The position numbers and the translations under genes were made by a program. This document shows, piece by piece, positions 9,898 through 18,179 of a stretch of DNA of 54,467 nt; within the stretch, counting starts at the first letter, position 1, and each line of letters opens with the position of its first letter. The DNA is taken from the NCBI GenBank assembly GCA_028873125.1, contig JAGWMQ010000009.1, positions 1 through 54,467 of the forward strand, read 5' to 3'. The notes below the pieces were generated by a model, which ran no database searches, had not been told where the DNA came from, and saw nothing but the letters and a program-made list of their open reading frames with translations. Source of the stretch: Verrucomicrobiota bacterium (GTDB taxonomy: Bacteria > Verrucomicrobiota > Verrucomicrobiia > Limisphaerales > UBA11358).

Positions 9898-10110
9898 TCA
9901 CAGCAATTCCTTGAATTGTTCAATGCTCATGCCCGCGTCGCGCACAATCGCCGCCATCGTGTAGGCGTCCACGGGATTGTTCCGGGGCACAACCACATGA
10001 AGCGCGCCTTTTGACATGAAGATGTGCCTGCTCTGGCGGTCAATGCGGAAGCCGGCCTTTACCAGGGCCTTCACGGCGCGCAGATGATTGACGCCCGGCA
10101 GCTTCGGCAT
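9898..10110 (-). CDS. hicA: HicA-type mRNA interferase toxin
   Basis: The 70-residue protein has the HicA double-stranded-RNA-binding fold signature: LVKAGFRIDRQSRHIFMSKG with the catalytic His29, then VVVPRNNPVDAYTMAAIVRDAG. HicA toxins cleave mRNA and are neutralised by HicB. The gene starts 1 nt after the hicB stop, so the two are translationally coupled. The pair lies between two copies of the aceF 3' end. All expected motifs are present and the toxin looks intact. Confidence 0.9.
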   Translation of the reverse strand: MPKLPGVNHLRAVKALVKAGFRIDRQSRHIFMSKGALHVVVPRNNPVDAYTMAAIVRDAGMSIEQFKELL

Positions 10111-10111
10111 A

Positions 10112-10318
10112 TCACGCGGTGGTCACTTCCATCTCGCGGATTTCGCAACGCAGCTCCGGCGCGCCATAAAGTTCGAGGTAGCCTTGAATGGCATCGCGGA
10201 TGTTTTCCAATGCCTCGGCCACGGTTGCGCCTTGGGAATGGCAGCCCGGCAGTTCGGGGCAACTGACGGACACGCCCTCCGAATGTTCGAGCAGTGTCAC
10301 ATGGTATTTGGTTTTCAT
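10112..10318 (-). CDS. hicB: HicB-type antitoxin
   Basis: 68-residue HicB of the short form, with the partial RNase H-like fold seen in CPELPGCHSQGATVAEALEN and AIQGYLELYG. It has no C-terminal DNA-binding domain, so autoregulation is uncertain. It is transcribed before hicA. The 134 bases between it and the aceF stop hold no visible gene; transcription may come from the aceE-aceF operon or a local promoter I could not identify. Confidence 0.88.
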   Translation of the reverse strand: MKTKYHVTLLEHSEGVSVSCPELPGCHSQGATVAEALENIRDAIQGYLELYGAPELRCEIREMEVTTA

Positions 10319-10452
10319 TTTGTTGGCAGGTTACGGTTCGGGATTGATTCCGTCAATGTGGGTAAGAGCAAATGGCTTGAGGCGCCACCGTTCCACTCGA
10401 TTTTCAATTGCGCCGGATTCATTTTGCATTCGCTTTCACAGGATGGGCAGTT

Positions 10453-11826
10453 TTACCCCGCCAGCCGTTTCCAAAGCTCGATGTCCTCGAGTTTTTGTTT
10501 GATGGCGTTGACGAACTTCGCGCCAAGCGCGCCGTCCACGATGCGATGGTCGCACGAGAGCGTGAGCTTCATCCTCTGGCGCACGACGATTTTGCCGTCG
10601 CGCACGACCGGCTGCGGCTGGGCGCTGGCCACGGCGAGGATGGCGCTTTCGCCGGGATTGATGATGGCGCCGAAACTTTCCACGTCCATCATGCCCATGT
10701 TGGAGATGGTGAACGTGCCGCCGCTCAAGTCGTCGGGCGTCGCTTTGCCTGCGCGGGCCTTTTCGGCGAGCGCCTTGGTCTGCCGGCTCAGTTCCAGCAA
10801 CGGCAGTTGTTCGGCGGCGCGGATGACCGGCACGACCAGGCCCTGTTCCAGCGAAACCGCGATGCCGAGGTTGACGTGGCTGTTCCAACGCGTGGTCCGG
10901 CCGTCGGTCGAACTGTTCACGTCCGAGAATTCCTGCAACGTCAGCACCACCGCCTCGGCGATGAAATCGGTGATGGTGTAGGGCGCGCCCGCCGCCTTGA
11001 GCTGGCTGCGGTAGGCGATCAGGCCGGTCATGTCCACGGCGACGGTGACGTAGAAATGCGGCGTGTCGCGGAAGCTTTGCGTGAGCCGTTGCGCGATGAC
11101 CTGCCGCATCCGGTTCATCGGTCTCGGTCGCTCGGCGAGCGCACGCTGCACGTCGGCCACAGTGATGCGGCCGTCCGTGCCATGAATGGTCAGCACATCG
11201 AGTTTTTCCTTCGCCGCAAGTTCTTTCGCGGCGGGGCTGATGCGGAGTTTGTCGTAGCCGTGTTGTTGCAGGTAATTCCGCACGTCCTTTTCAACTACCC
11301 GGCCTTCCGGGCCGGTGCCTCTGATGCGCGTGGCGTCAATGACAGCGTGTTTCGCCAGCGCCGCGGCGCGCGGACTGATGCGGAACAGGGATGGGGTTTT
11401 GGGTCTGGCTTCTGGCGTCTGGGGAATTGGTGCCACACTGGGCGCAATGGTAGGGACGGCTGTCCCAGCCGTCCGTGCGGGCGTTGGCGTTTGCGGCGCG
11501 CTGGGGACAGCGCGCCCCACCTCCGGCGCTGCAGTCCCAGGTTTGGGCGCGGCGGGCGCCGGCGCGGTGATGGCCGGAATCGGTTCGCCCGGGTTGCCGA
11601 GAAAACCGACCGTGCTTTGCACCGGCACATTGACGCCCGGCGGCACGAGGATTTTCAGCAGCGTGCCGGCCTCGAAACTCTCCACTTCCATGACCGACTT
11701 GTCGGTTTCCACGGTGAAAAGAATGTCGCCCTTGGCGACGCGGTCGCCTTCCTTTTTGAGCCATTCGACGATGGCGCTTTCCTCGGTCATCTGACCGAAC
11801 TTCGGCATGATGATTGGCGTGGCCAT
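10453..11826 (-). CDS. aceF: Pyruvate dehydrogenase E2, dihydrolipoyl acetyltransferase
   Basis: 457-residue E2 core of the pyruvate dehydrogenase complex. One lipoyl domain (1-78, lipoyl Lys43 in VETDKSVME), a Pro/Ala linker, two peripheral subunit-binding domains (about 147-187 and 194-230), and a catalytic domain ending SCDHRIVDGALGAKF with the active-site His. Two tandem subunit-binding domains are unusual, since most E2 chains have one. The linker around residues 104-125 is encoded by two palindromic repeats (GRAVPSAP ... AGTAVP). It follows aceE and the GxxExxY insertion. Its last 110 bases are duplicated downstream of hicA. Confidence 0.96.
   Translation of the reverse strand: MATPIIMPKFGQMTEESAIVEWLKKEGDRVAKGDILFTVETDKSVMEVESFEAGTLLKILVPPGVNVPVQSTVGFLGNPGEPIPAITAPAPAAPKPGTAAPEVGRAVPSAPQTPTPARTAGTAVPTIAPSVAPIPQTPEARPKTPSLFRISPRAAALAKHAVIDATRIRGTGPEGRVVEKDVRNYLQQHGYDKLRISPAAKELAAKEKLDVLTIHGTDGRITVADVQRALAERPRPMNRMRQVIAQRLTQSFRDTPHFYVTVAVDMTGLIAYRSQLKAAGAPYTITDFIAEAVVLTLQEFSDVNSSTDGRTTRWNSHVNLGIAVSLEQGLVVPVIRAAEQLPLLELSRQTKALAEKARAGKATPDDLSGGTFTISNMGMMDVESFGAIINPGESAILAVASAQPQPVVRDGKIVVRQRMKLTLSCDHRIVDGALGAKFVNAIKQKLEDIELWKRLAG
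11445..11523. repeat. Two palindromic repeats forming part of the aceF linker
   Basis: GGACGGCTG/CAGCCGTCC (loop TCC) and GGCGCGCTG/CAGCGCGCC (loop GGGA) are two 9-bp hairpins. They are in frame and encode the low-complexity linker. They share stem length and loop size with the repeat in lpd. Confidence 0.75.
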
Positions 11827-11847
11827 AAAATTTTAGCCGCAAGCTTT

Positions 11848-12303
11848 TTAGCCGCGAAAGAACGCAGAGAGCGCAAAGAAAAACGAAATCAAACCAGCAA
11901 AATGGTTTCCGCCTTCTTCTCGTGCTTCGCCTTGGCTCAACACAAATTTTCTAATTTGAAAACGATATGAACCGAAATTGATCAGCAAACCGTGTTCAAT
12001 CCGTGATGCTTTCAAATAGCCAAGCGTTTGCACAATGTGTTCATCGGCAATTGTTTTGGCGGCTTTTAATTCCGCGATCAGCCGGTTTTCAATCAGCAGG
12101 TCGGCATTGTAGTCGCCGATTTCCGTGCCGTCCTCGTCATAGACCTTCAGCGGATGCTGTTGCTTCACATCAAGCCCAAGTTTGCGGAGCCGATGCGCCA
12201 GCGCATTCTCATAAACTTTTTCCAAGTGGCCGTTCGCGTGATAAACGTGAATGTCATAAGCCGTCTGCCTCACAACGTCGCACAACTCGTTTATGGTTTT
12301 CAT
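11848..12303 (-). CDS. GxxExxY protein (PD-(D/E)XK-like)
   Basis: Contains the family signature in NGHLEKVYENAL, then GDYNADLLIENRLIAELKA, which resembles a PD-(D/E)XK nuclease core (D ... ExK). Function is unknown; the family is common in environmental genomes as a single gene. Start is set at 12303 (MKTINELCD), because the upstream 13 residues and the last dozen residues (FFFALSAFFRG) are encoded by AAAGAACGC-type repeats at either end. It interrupts the aceE-aceF operon in the same orientation. Confidence 0.75.
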   Translation of the reverse strand: MKTINELCDVVRQTAYDIHVYHANGHLEKVYENALAHRLRKLGLDVKQQHPLKVYDEDGTEIGDYNADLLIENRLIAELKAAKTIADEHIVQTLGYLKASRIEHGLLINFGSYRFQIRKFVLSQGEAREEGGNHFAGLISFFFALSAFFRG

Positions 12304-12340
12304 AATTCTTTGTGTTCTTTGCGTTCTCTTGCGGCTCATC
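11850..12340. repeat. Inverted AAAGAACGC repeats bracketing the GxxExxY gene
   Basis: AGCCGCGAAAGAACGCAGAG at about 11850-11880 is in inverted orientation to TTTGCGTTCTCTTGCGGCT at about 12317-12337. The gene between them is thus framed by a mobile-looking inverted pair inside the pdh operon. Confidence 0.6.
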
Positions 12341-14690
12341 AAAGAATCTCGTTTGCGGCTTTGAGCAAATCGCTCACGTTCGGCAGGAACGCCGCTTCGA
12401 GAATGTGCGACTGCGGCGCGATGCCGTTCTTGGCGCCGACGCGTTTGACCGGGGCGTCCAGGTAATCAAAAATCGCGTCCTGAATCGTCGAGGCGATTTC
12501 GCCGGTGTAACTGCCGATGTGGATCGCCTGGCTGGCGACGACGCAGCGGCCGGTTTTTTGCACCGAGCGCAAAATTGTGTCGAGGTCGAGCGGCACGAGC
12601 GACCGCACATCAATCACCTCGGCGGACACATTTTTCTCGGCTTTCAATTTGTCCGCCGCCTTCAAGCAATCGTGGACGAGCGGACCCCACGAGACGAAGG
12701 TAATGTCCGACCCTTCGCGTTTCACGTCGGCCACGCCGAGCGGGACCAGGTAATCGTCGGTCGGCACCGGGCCTTTCAGGCCATACAGACCCTGCGACTC
12801 GACGAACATGACGGGGTTGTTGTCGCGAATGGCCGATTTCAACATCCCCTTCGCGTCATACGGTGTCGCCGGATAAACCACGTAGAGGCCGGGGATGTGG
12901 CAGAACATGGATTCAAGCGTCTGCGAATGTTGTCCGCCGTAGCCCTTGCCCGCGCCCGCCGAGACGCGCAGCACCAGCGGCACTTCGGTCTGCGCGCCGC
13001 TCATGTAATGCCACTTCGCCGCCTGGTTGCTGATCTGGTCGGACGACATGAGCGCGAAGTCGAAATACATCAATTCCATCACCGGCCGCAGGCCGATCAT
13101 CGCCAGCCCGATGCCGGTGCCACAGATGCACGCCTCGGAAATCGGCGTGTTGAAAACACGGTCGCGCCCGAACGATTCGAGCAGGCCTTTCGTGGCCTTG
13201 AATGCGCCGCCGTAATCCGCCACGTCCTCCCCGTAAAACAAGACGCGCCGGTCGCGTTTCATCTCCTCGATGAGCGCCTCGCGGATGGCGTCCTTGTAGG
13301 TGATCTCGCCGTTGACGCGCTTGATTTCCGGCAACGGCGCGATGATTTCGACTTTTGAGAATTCCGCCGGCACGGTCTCGCACTTCGTGTCGGTGTACAT
13401 GTATTTGATGACGTCCTCGGCGACCGGGTCGGCGGCGGTGGCGGCGCGCTTGGCGGCGCGGGCGTTGCGGTCGCGGACGGCGGCTTCGAGCGCGGCGAGT
13501 TCCCTTTCGGCAAGGACCTTGTTTTCCAGAATCTGCGCCCGGAACGTCTCGATCGGGTCCACCGCTTTCCACGCGGCTTCCTCCTCCTTGGTGCGGTATT
13601 CGTTGCGCGGGTCGCTCAACGAGTGGCCCCAGTAGCGGTAGGTGTCGCAATCCAGCAGCACCGGGCCTTCCCCCGTGCGGCAAATCTCGGCGGCCCGTTG
13701 GACGGCGTCGCGGATGGCAAGCGGGTCCATGCCGTTGACGATTTCGGCGTGCATGTTGTTCCCGGCAAATCCCGCGGCCCGGCGGGCAATGCGGCTCACG
13801 CCCATCACCTCGTCGTCGGTGCGGTGCGTCATGCCGTAATGATTGTTGATGACGAGGAAAATCATCGGCACGCCGAACGGGCGGTCGGCCAGATGGTTGG
13901 TGAACTGCGCCTGCGTCGCAAAATTCAGGGATTCGAGCACGACACCGTTCGCATAGGCGCCGTCGCCGGCAAAACAGCAGACCACCGCGTCCGTTTTCAG
14001 ATAACGCAAACCGACGGCCGCGCCGGTGGCGATCGGCACACCGCCGCCGACAATCGCGTTGGCGCCCAGATGCCCGACGGTGAAATCGGCGATGTGCATT
14101 GAGCCGCCGCGGCCCTTGCAATAGCCGCCTTCCTTGCCGAACAGTTCGCAAATCATGCGATAGACGTGTTCTTCCAGCGCCGCTTCGAGCAATGCCTCGC
14201 GCGAGTTCGCCTGGCAATGTGGCACGCGTTGTTTCAATTGCTCGTCGCTCATCCCGCGGACGGCGACGGTGCCCTTGGCGAGGCTTTCGCCGTGGCCGCG
14301 GTGGGTGCTGGTGATCTTGTCGGCGACGCGCAGCACCGAGCAGGCGCCCGCCGCCGTGCCTTCCTGTCCGACCGACACGTGCGTCGGCCCGCGATAATTG
14401 AAGTTGCGGATCGGCTCATACGCGCCGGAGCGGAGCTTGACGATCATTTCCTCCAGTTCGCGAATCATCAGCATGTCCTCGAACAGGTTCACCGCTGCCT
14501 CTTTGGTGATTTTTTTCGCGGCGAGCTCCTGCTTCAAACTGCCCTTGTAGCGGTAGGCGAAAATTTTGCCGCAATCCATTTCATACGGCTTGAACTTGGG
14601 CCGCATGTCGCTCAAGTAAGTCGGCGCATGTTTCTCGTTCGGCTTTTCAGCCTTTTTCCCGGTGGGTCTTTCCAATGTTGCCGTTGTCAT
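12339..14690 (-). CDS. Pyruvate dehydrogenase E1, fused alpha and beta subunits
   Basis: 783-residue single chain. The N-terminal half is E1-alpha (thiamine diphosphate motif GDGAYANGVVLESLN; phosphorylation-loop-like YRYWGHSLSDPRNEYR). The C-terminal half is E1-beta (LFYGEDVADYGG, NTPISEACICGTGIGLA, VIDVRSLVPLDLDTI). It decarboxylates pyruvate and acetylates the E2 lipoyl arm. The halves join near residue 430 without a stop. Fusion of alpha and beta occurs in some Verrucomicrobia and Bacteroidetes. It heads the aceE-aceF-lpd set. Confidence 0.95.
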   Translation of the reverse strand: MTTATLERPTGKKAEKPNEKHAPTYLSDMRPKFKPYEMDCGKIFAYRYKGSLKQELAAKKITKEAAVNLFEDMLMIRELEEMIVKLRSGAYEPIRNFNYRGPTHVSVGQEGTAAGACSVLRVADKITSTHRGHGESLAKGTVAVRGMSDEQLKQRVPHCQANSREALLEAALEEHVYRMICELFGKEGGYCKGRGGSMHIADFTVGHLGANAIVGGGVPIATGAAVGLRYLKTDAVVCCFAGDGAYANGVVLESLNFATQAQFTNHLADRPFGVPMIFLVINNHYGMTHRTDDEVMGVSRIARRAAGFAGNNMHAEIVNGMDPLAIRDAVQRAAEICRTGEGPVLLDCDTYRYWGHSLSDPRNEYRTKEEEAAWKAVDPIETFRAQILENKVLAERELAALEAAVRDRNARAAKRAATAADPVAEDVIKYMYTDTKCETVPAEFSKVEIIAPLPEIKRVNGEITYKDAIREALIEEMKRDRRVLFYGEDVADYGGAFKATKGLLESFGRDRVFNTPISEACICGTGIGLAMIGLRPVMELMYFDFALMSSDQISNQAAKWHYMSGAQTEVPLVLRVSAGAGKGYGGQHSQTLESMFCHIPGLYVVYPATPYDAKGMLKSAIRDNNPVMFVESQGLYGLKGPVPTDDYLVPLGVADVKREGSDITFVSWGPLVHDCLKAADKLKAEKNVSAEVIDVRSLVPLDLDTILRSVQKTGRCVVASQAIHIGSYTGEIASTIQDAIFDYLDAPVKRVGAKNGIAPQSHILEAAFLPNVSDLLKAANEIL

Positions 14691-14711
14691 AATCTTTCAC
14701 TTTTCATTTGG

Positions 14712-14825
14712 GGAGCGCACGCGCCTCGCGGTCGAAACAACCAACGCGCGTTGAAACTCGCGCGATGGCGCGCGCCAGGCGGTTGACGCGGGCGTCAACC
14801 GCCGCACGCGAGGCGCGTGCGCTCC
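14712..14825. repeat. Nested inverted repeat upstream of the E1 gene
   Basis: A perfect 19-bp inverted repeat (14712-14730 and 14807-14825, GGAGCGCACGCGCCTCGCG and its complement) encloses a perfect 12-bp hairpin (14778-14803, GGCGGTTGACGC with a 2-nt loop). It occupies most of the 158-bp gap between the E1 start and the DeoR stop. It could be a mobile palindromic element, or act as a terminator for the DeoR gene. Confidence 0.75.
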
Positions 14826-14848
14826 TCATCGCCAATCAGAAATTTCGC

Positions 14849-15682
14849 TCACACTCTCACTACTTTGATTCCTTTCCTGGTCAATTCCTTCGCAAAATTT
14901 TTGTCGAGGGCCTGGTCGGTGATGAACACGTGAACGTGTTCCAGCCCGCCGGCGCGGGCGAAGGCCACCTTGCCGGCCTTGCCGGAATCGGCCAGCAGAA
15001 TCACCTGCCTCGCCCGGCCCGCCACCAGTTCCTTGGTGTAGGCCTCGCTCGGATCGGTCGTGGTCAAACCTTCCTTGAGCGCCAGCCCGATGGTGCCCAT
15101 GAACGCCTTGTCCACGTGCAACTCCTCCAGCAGGCAGCGCGTCAGCGGCCCGACCAGGGTCTGGCTCAAGCGGCGCAGTTCGCCGCCGATCAGAATCAAG
15201 CGCGGCCCGCGCCCGGCCAGTTCGAGCGCCGCGCGCAGGGAATTGGTCACCACCGTGAGGTTGGTGCGGTCGGGCAGCCGCCGCGCCAGCTCCAGCACCG
15301 TGCTGCCGCCGTCCAGAAAAATCGTGTCGCCGGGTTCGATAAATTGCAGCGCCGCCGCGGCGATGCGGTGCTTCTCCCGCGCGGCCATCGAGGTCTTGTC
15401 GTCGAAGAGCGGCTCCTCCAGCCGGCTCTCCACGCTGACCGCGCCGCCGTGGACGCGCCGGATGGCCCCCGCTTTTTCCAGTTGGTCCAGGTCGCGGCGG
15501 ACCGTCGCGGGCGACACGCGAAGCTGACGGCAGATCTCCTCGAGGCGGATCACGCCTCGTCCGCGGACCAATTCGCGCAGGTGGTCGAGGCGCCGGGGCG
15601 CCAGCTCTTTTTGAATGCCCTTCAACACGGGCTGTGATTGATTAAGAGAGAATTTAATCATCTCTTGATTCGAGTCAATCAA
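14849..15682 (-). CDS. DeoR/GlpR-family transcriptional regulator
   Basis: 277 residues. N-terminal winged helix (about 37-90) with LEEICRQLRVSPATVRRDLD, then a sugar-phosphate-sensing domain (DGGSTVLELARRL, TVVTNSLRAALEL, GGELRRLSQTLVGP). The family represses sugar catabolic operons and responds to phosphorylated sugars. The nearest sugar gene is rhaB, 10 kb away, so the target is unknown. The start may be internal: the first 25 residues before PRRLDHLREL are poorly conserved. Confidence 0.88.
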   Translation of the reverse strand: MIDSNQEMIKFSLNQSQPVLKGIQKELAPRRLDHLRELVRGRGVIRLEEICRQLRVSPATVRRDLDQLEKAGAIRRVHGGAVSVESRLEEPLFDDKTSMAAREKHRIAAAALQFIEPGDTIFLDGGSTVLELARRLPDRTNLTVVTNSLRAALELAGRGPRLILIGGELRRLSQTLVGPLTRCLLEELHVDKAFMGTIGLALKEGLTTTDPSEAYTKELVAGRARQVILLADSGKAGKVAFARAGGLEHVHVFITDQALDKNFAKELTRKGIKVVRV

Positions 15683-15733
15683 AATCGCTCACAACGGGAA
15701 ACAATCGTCCTCCCGGTCTTGGGACCCTGAAAA

Positions 15734-16477
15734 TCAAACAAACCGGCGGATGGCAATTTCCGGCAGGTCAACGTTCGCCGGCTGGCGCAGCAGAAACGCG
15801 ACCATTTCCGCGAGGTCGGCGGGTCGAATCATCGGCTGGCCCTTCAGCCGGGCGCCGAGTTCGGTGCCTTGGAGGAGGCCGGTGTCCACCCCACCGGGGC
15901 ACAGGTTGTAAACGTGGACGCCGCGCGGCCTGGCCTCTAGCGCCAGCGCCCGGGCGAAGCCGAGCAGACCGTGTTTGCTCGCGACGTAGGCGGACTGGTG
16001 GAGGTAGCCTTGCATCGCCGAGCTGCTGACAATGTTGACGATGCGGCCTTTTCGCGCCGCCAGATGCGGCAGCGTCTGGCGGCAGATCAAAAAGGGCGCG
16101 GTGAGGTTCACCCGCAAAGTCTTCTCCCAATCCGCCAGGGAAATTTTCGGAACCGATTTTTCGAGAAAAATGCCGGCGTTGTTGACCAGAAAATCCAATC
16201 CGCCCAATTGACCGAGCGCGCGGGCCACGGCGTCGGGAATTCGCGCGGGATCCGCCAGATCGCATTCGAGGAATGCCTCGTCGAGGCCGGGCGGCGGCGG
16301 GGTGCGCGAAATCAAGGCGAGCTTGACGCCTTCGCGCGCCAGGACGGTGGCGATGGCCAGGCCGATGCCGCGGCTGGCGCCGGTGACGATGGCGGTTTTG
16401 CCGCGCAGCGAGTTCGTCGTTGCCTTTCCCTGCCGTCGGCTGTGCCTCTTTCGGGCGAGACTCCTATCGTTTTTCAT
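15734..16477 (-). CDS. Short-chain dehydrogenase/reductase
   Basis: Classical SDR of 247 residues with NAD(P) motif TGASRGIG, NNAG (LDFLVNNAGIF), and catalytic Ser plus YVASK. The CPGGVDTGLLQG segment is typical of 3-oxoacyl-ACP reductase-like SDRs; the substrate cannot be read from sequence. The start at 16477 overlaps the end of the upstream LipM-like gene by 14 bases, suggesting coupling. The basic N-terminus (KNDRSLARKRHSRR) may not be translated if a later start is used. Confidence 0.85.
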   Translation of the reverse strand: MKNDRSLARKRHSRRQGKATTNSLRGKTAIVTGASRGIGLAIATVLAREGVKLALISRTPPPPGLDEAFLECDLADPARIPDAVARALGQLGGLDFLVNNAGIFLEKSVPKISLADWEKTLRVNLTAPFLICRQTLPHLAARKGRIVNIVSSSAMQGYLHQSAYVASKHGLLGFARALALEARPRGVHVYNLCPGGVDTGLLQGTELGARLKGQPMIRPADLAEMVAFLLRQPANVDLPEIAIRRFV

Positions 16478-17165
16478 TGTAACCGGGCTGTGAGTACTTT
16501 TGATGGGCCAAGGCCCGAGTGCGCGCCAGCAGGGCGGCGTCCGGCGCAAATTCGCTCCACCCGCCCCCCCACTGCGACCGCGCCACCTCGCACATGGCCC
16601 GCTCCCAATCGGCGCGCCCGGGCGATCCCGAGGGCGGCTGGACCGAGCCTTGGATGAGCAGTCCCAGCCGGTTGCGGCGCTGCGCGGCGCCGGCGATTTT
16701 CTTCCCGTGCCGGAGCAAATCGAATTGTTCATGGCCAATAAAACACCGGCCGGCCGCTTCTGATTGTGGATTGTGGGCGGCGGATTTTTTGAACCGCGCC
16801 AACTCTGTTTCCATCCTCAGCTTTTGAAACGCCTCCTGAATCCACCCGTGAACGCGACGATAGCTTTCCACCGCCTTGAGGCCATGCCATTCGTGGCCCG
16901 GCGGAAAGACGAGGCTGTAGGTCCAGTCGGCGTCGTGCGGCACGAGGCCGCCGCCGGTCGGGCGCCGGACGAGCGGACGGAGCCGCGTGGCCCGCCCGAC
17001 TTCCGCGAATTTCTGGAAGTAACCGAAGGACGCCGCGCGTTCGGTCCAGCCGTAAAACCGCAGCACCGGCTGTTGCAGGCGCCGCATGGCTTCAAGCAAA
17101 GCCTCATCCAGCGCCATGTTGAAGGCGGCGTCATCGGGGCCCGAGTTCAGTAAAAGCCAGTTCAT
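16464..17165 (-). CDS. Lipoate/octanoate protein ligase family (LipM-like octanoyltransferase)
   Basis: 233 residues of the biotin/lipoate A/B ligase fold: RRPTGGGLVPHDADWTYSLV (68-87) and GKKIAGAAQRR (154-164) are the substrate-binding motifs. Cys141 in GRCFIGHEQFDLL lies where LipM and LipL carry their catalytic cysteine, which favours an octanoyltransferase over an ATP-dependent ligase. It would supply the lipoyl arm of the AceF encoded 5 kb away; that link is inference. The C-terminal accessory domain of LplA is absent. Confidence 0.75.
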   Translation of the reverse strand: MNWLLLNSGPDDAAFNMALDEALLEAMRRLQQPVLRFYGWTERAASFGYFQKFAEVGRATRLRPLVRRPTGGGLVPHDADWTYSLVFPPGHEWHGLKAVESYRRVHGWIQEAFQKLRMETELARFKKSAAHNPQSEAAGRCFIGHEQFDLLRHGKKIAGAAQRRNRLGLLIQGSVQPPSGSPGRADWERAMCEVARSQWGGGWSEFAPDAALLARTRALAHQKYSQPGYNEKR

Positions 17166-17264
17166 TCAGGCATAGATTGAGCACAGAGGAACCGCGGATA
17201 AACACATTTTATCCGCAGACGGTGCGGGATTTTCGCCGACGGCCGGCGGCAAATTTGTCCGTGC
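17166..17264. repeat. Dispersed-repeat relic between nth and the LipM-like gene
   Basis: Short gap holding GCACAGAGGAACCGCGG and, inverted nearby, TCCGTGCTCATCTGC. These resemble the AACACAGAG-type debris at 6.6 and 29.5 kb. No gene or terminator is evident. Confidence 0.4.
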
Positions 17265-17981
17265 TCATCTGCAAAATCCGAGCAGGCCTTTGCCCGGGTT
17301 CGATCCGGCTTTCAATGGCAGCGAAGGTTCCTTCACCCCAATCCTGCGGCAAAGCCGGAGCAGTTCGCAATGGGCGCAATCGGGCTTGCGCGCATGGCAG
17401 CGGCCGCGACCGTGCCAGATCAACCAATGACTGAACAGTGTCCATTGCCGCTGCGGCACGAGGCCCATCAAGTCGCTTTCGATTTTTTCCGGCGCGCACT
17501 GGCCCGTCAAGCCCAGCCGGCACGACACCCGGGCCACGTGCGTGTCCACGACCACGCCGGCGTTGAGGCCGAAGGCGTTGCCCAGGACGACGTTGGCGGT
17601 TTTGCGGCCGACGCCTTGAAGTTGGAGCAGGTCGTCCATGGTCCGGGGGACGTTCCCGCCGTGCTTTTCGACGATGTCGCGGCAGGCGGCCTGGATGTGG
17701 CGCGCCTTGTTCTTGTAAAAGCCGGTGGAGCGGATGGCCTGTTCCAGTTCGGCGACGGGGGCGTTCGCATAGTCCTCCGCCGAGCGGTATTTCTTGAACA
17801 GGGTTTCGGTGACGAGGTTGACACGCCGGTCGGTGCATTGTGCGGACAGAATCGTGGCCACGAGCAATTCGAGCGGATTGGCGTGCGTCAACGCGCATTG
17901 CGCCCGGGGATAGGTTTGGTCCAGGCGGGCGATGATTTTTTTCAGTCGCGCCTTTTTGGCGGAAACGGTTTCGCGGAACAT
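17265..17981 (-). CDS. nth: Endonuclease III
   Basis: DNA glycosylase/AP lyase removing oxidised pyrimidines. The helix-hairpin-helix LQGVGRKTANVVLG carries the catalytic Lys, VVVDTHVARV the catalytic Asp, and the C-terminus the [4Fe-4S] cluster C-x6-C-x2-C-x5-C (CHARKPDCAHCELLRLC). From MFRETVSAKKAR at 17981 the length is 238 residues, close to the family norm. A longer start at 18086 is open but adds 35 residues without homology. Confidence 0.95.
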   Translation of the reverse strand: MFRETVSAKKARLKKIIARLDQTYPRAQCALTHANPLELLVATILSAQCTDRRVNLVTETLFKKYRSAEDYANAPVAELEQAIRSTGFYKNKARHIQAACRDIVEKHGGNVPRTMDDLLQLQGVGRKTANVVLGNAFGLNAGVVVDTHVARVSCRLGLTGQCAPEKIESDLMGLVPQRQWTLFSHWLIWHGRGRCHARKPDCAHCELLRLCRRIGVKEPSLPLKAGSNPGKGLLGFCR

Positions 17982-18179
17982 ATTCGCTGCGGTTTGCGGC
18001 GCCAGCGTGGCAAAATCCGAAAGGAAGTAAATGCCGAAACCGGGGTTGACCGGTCCGCCCGCCTGAATTACGTTCGCCGACATCACCGGACGTCACAACG
18101 CCGGGCGCGGAAGAAATCCGGGCTGCAGCACCTTGCCGGACTTTGCGCTGCGCGCGGACTGGTGACGGAAGGAGCAACC

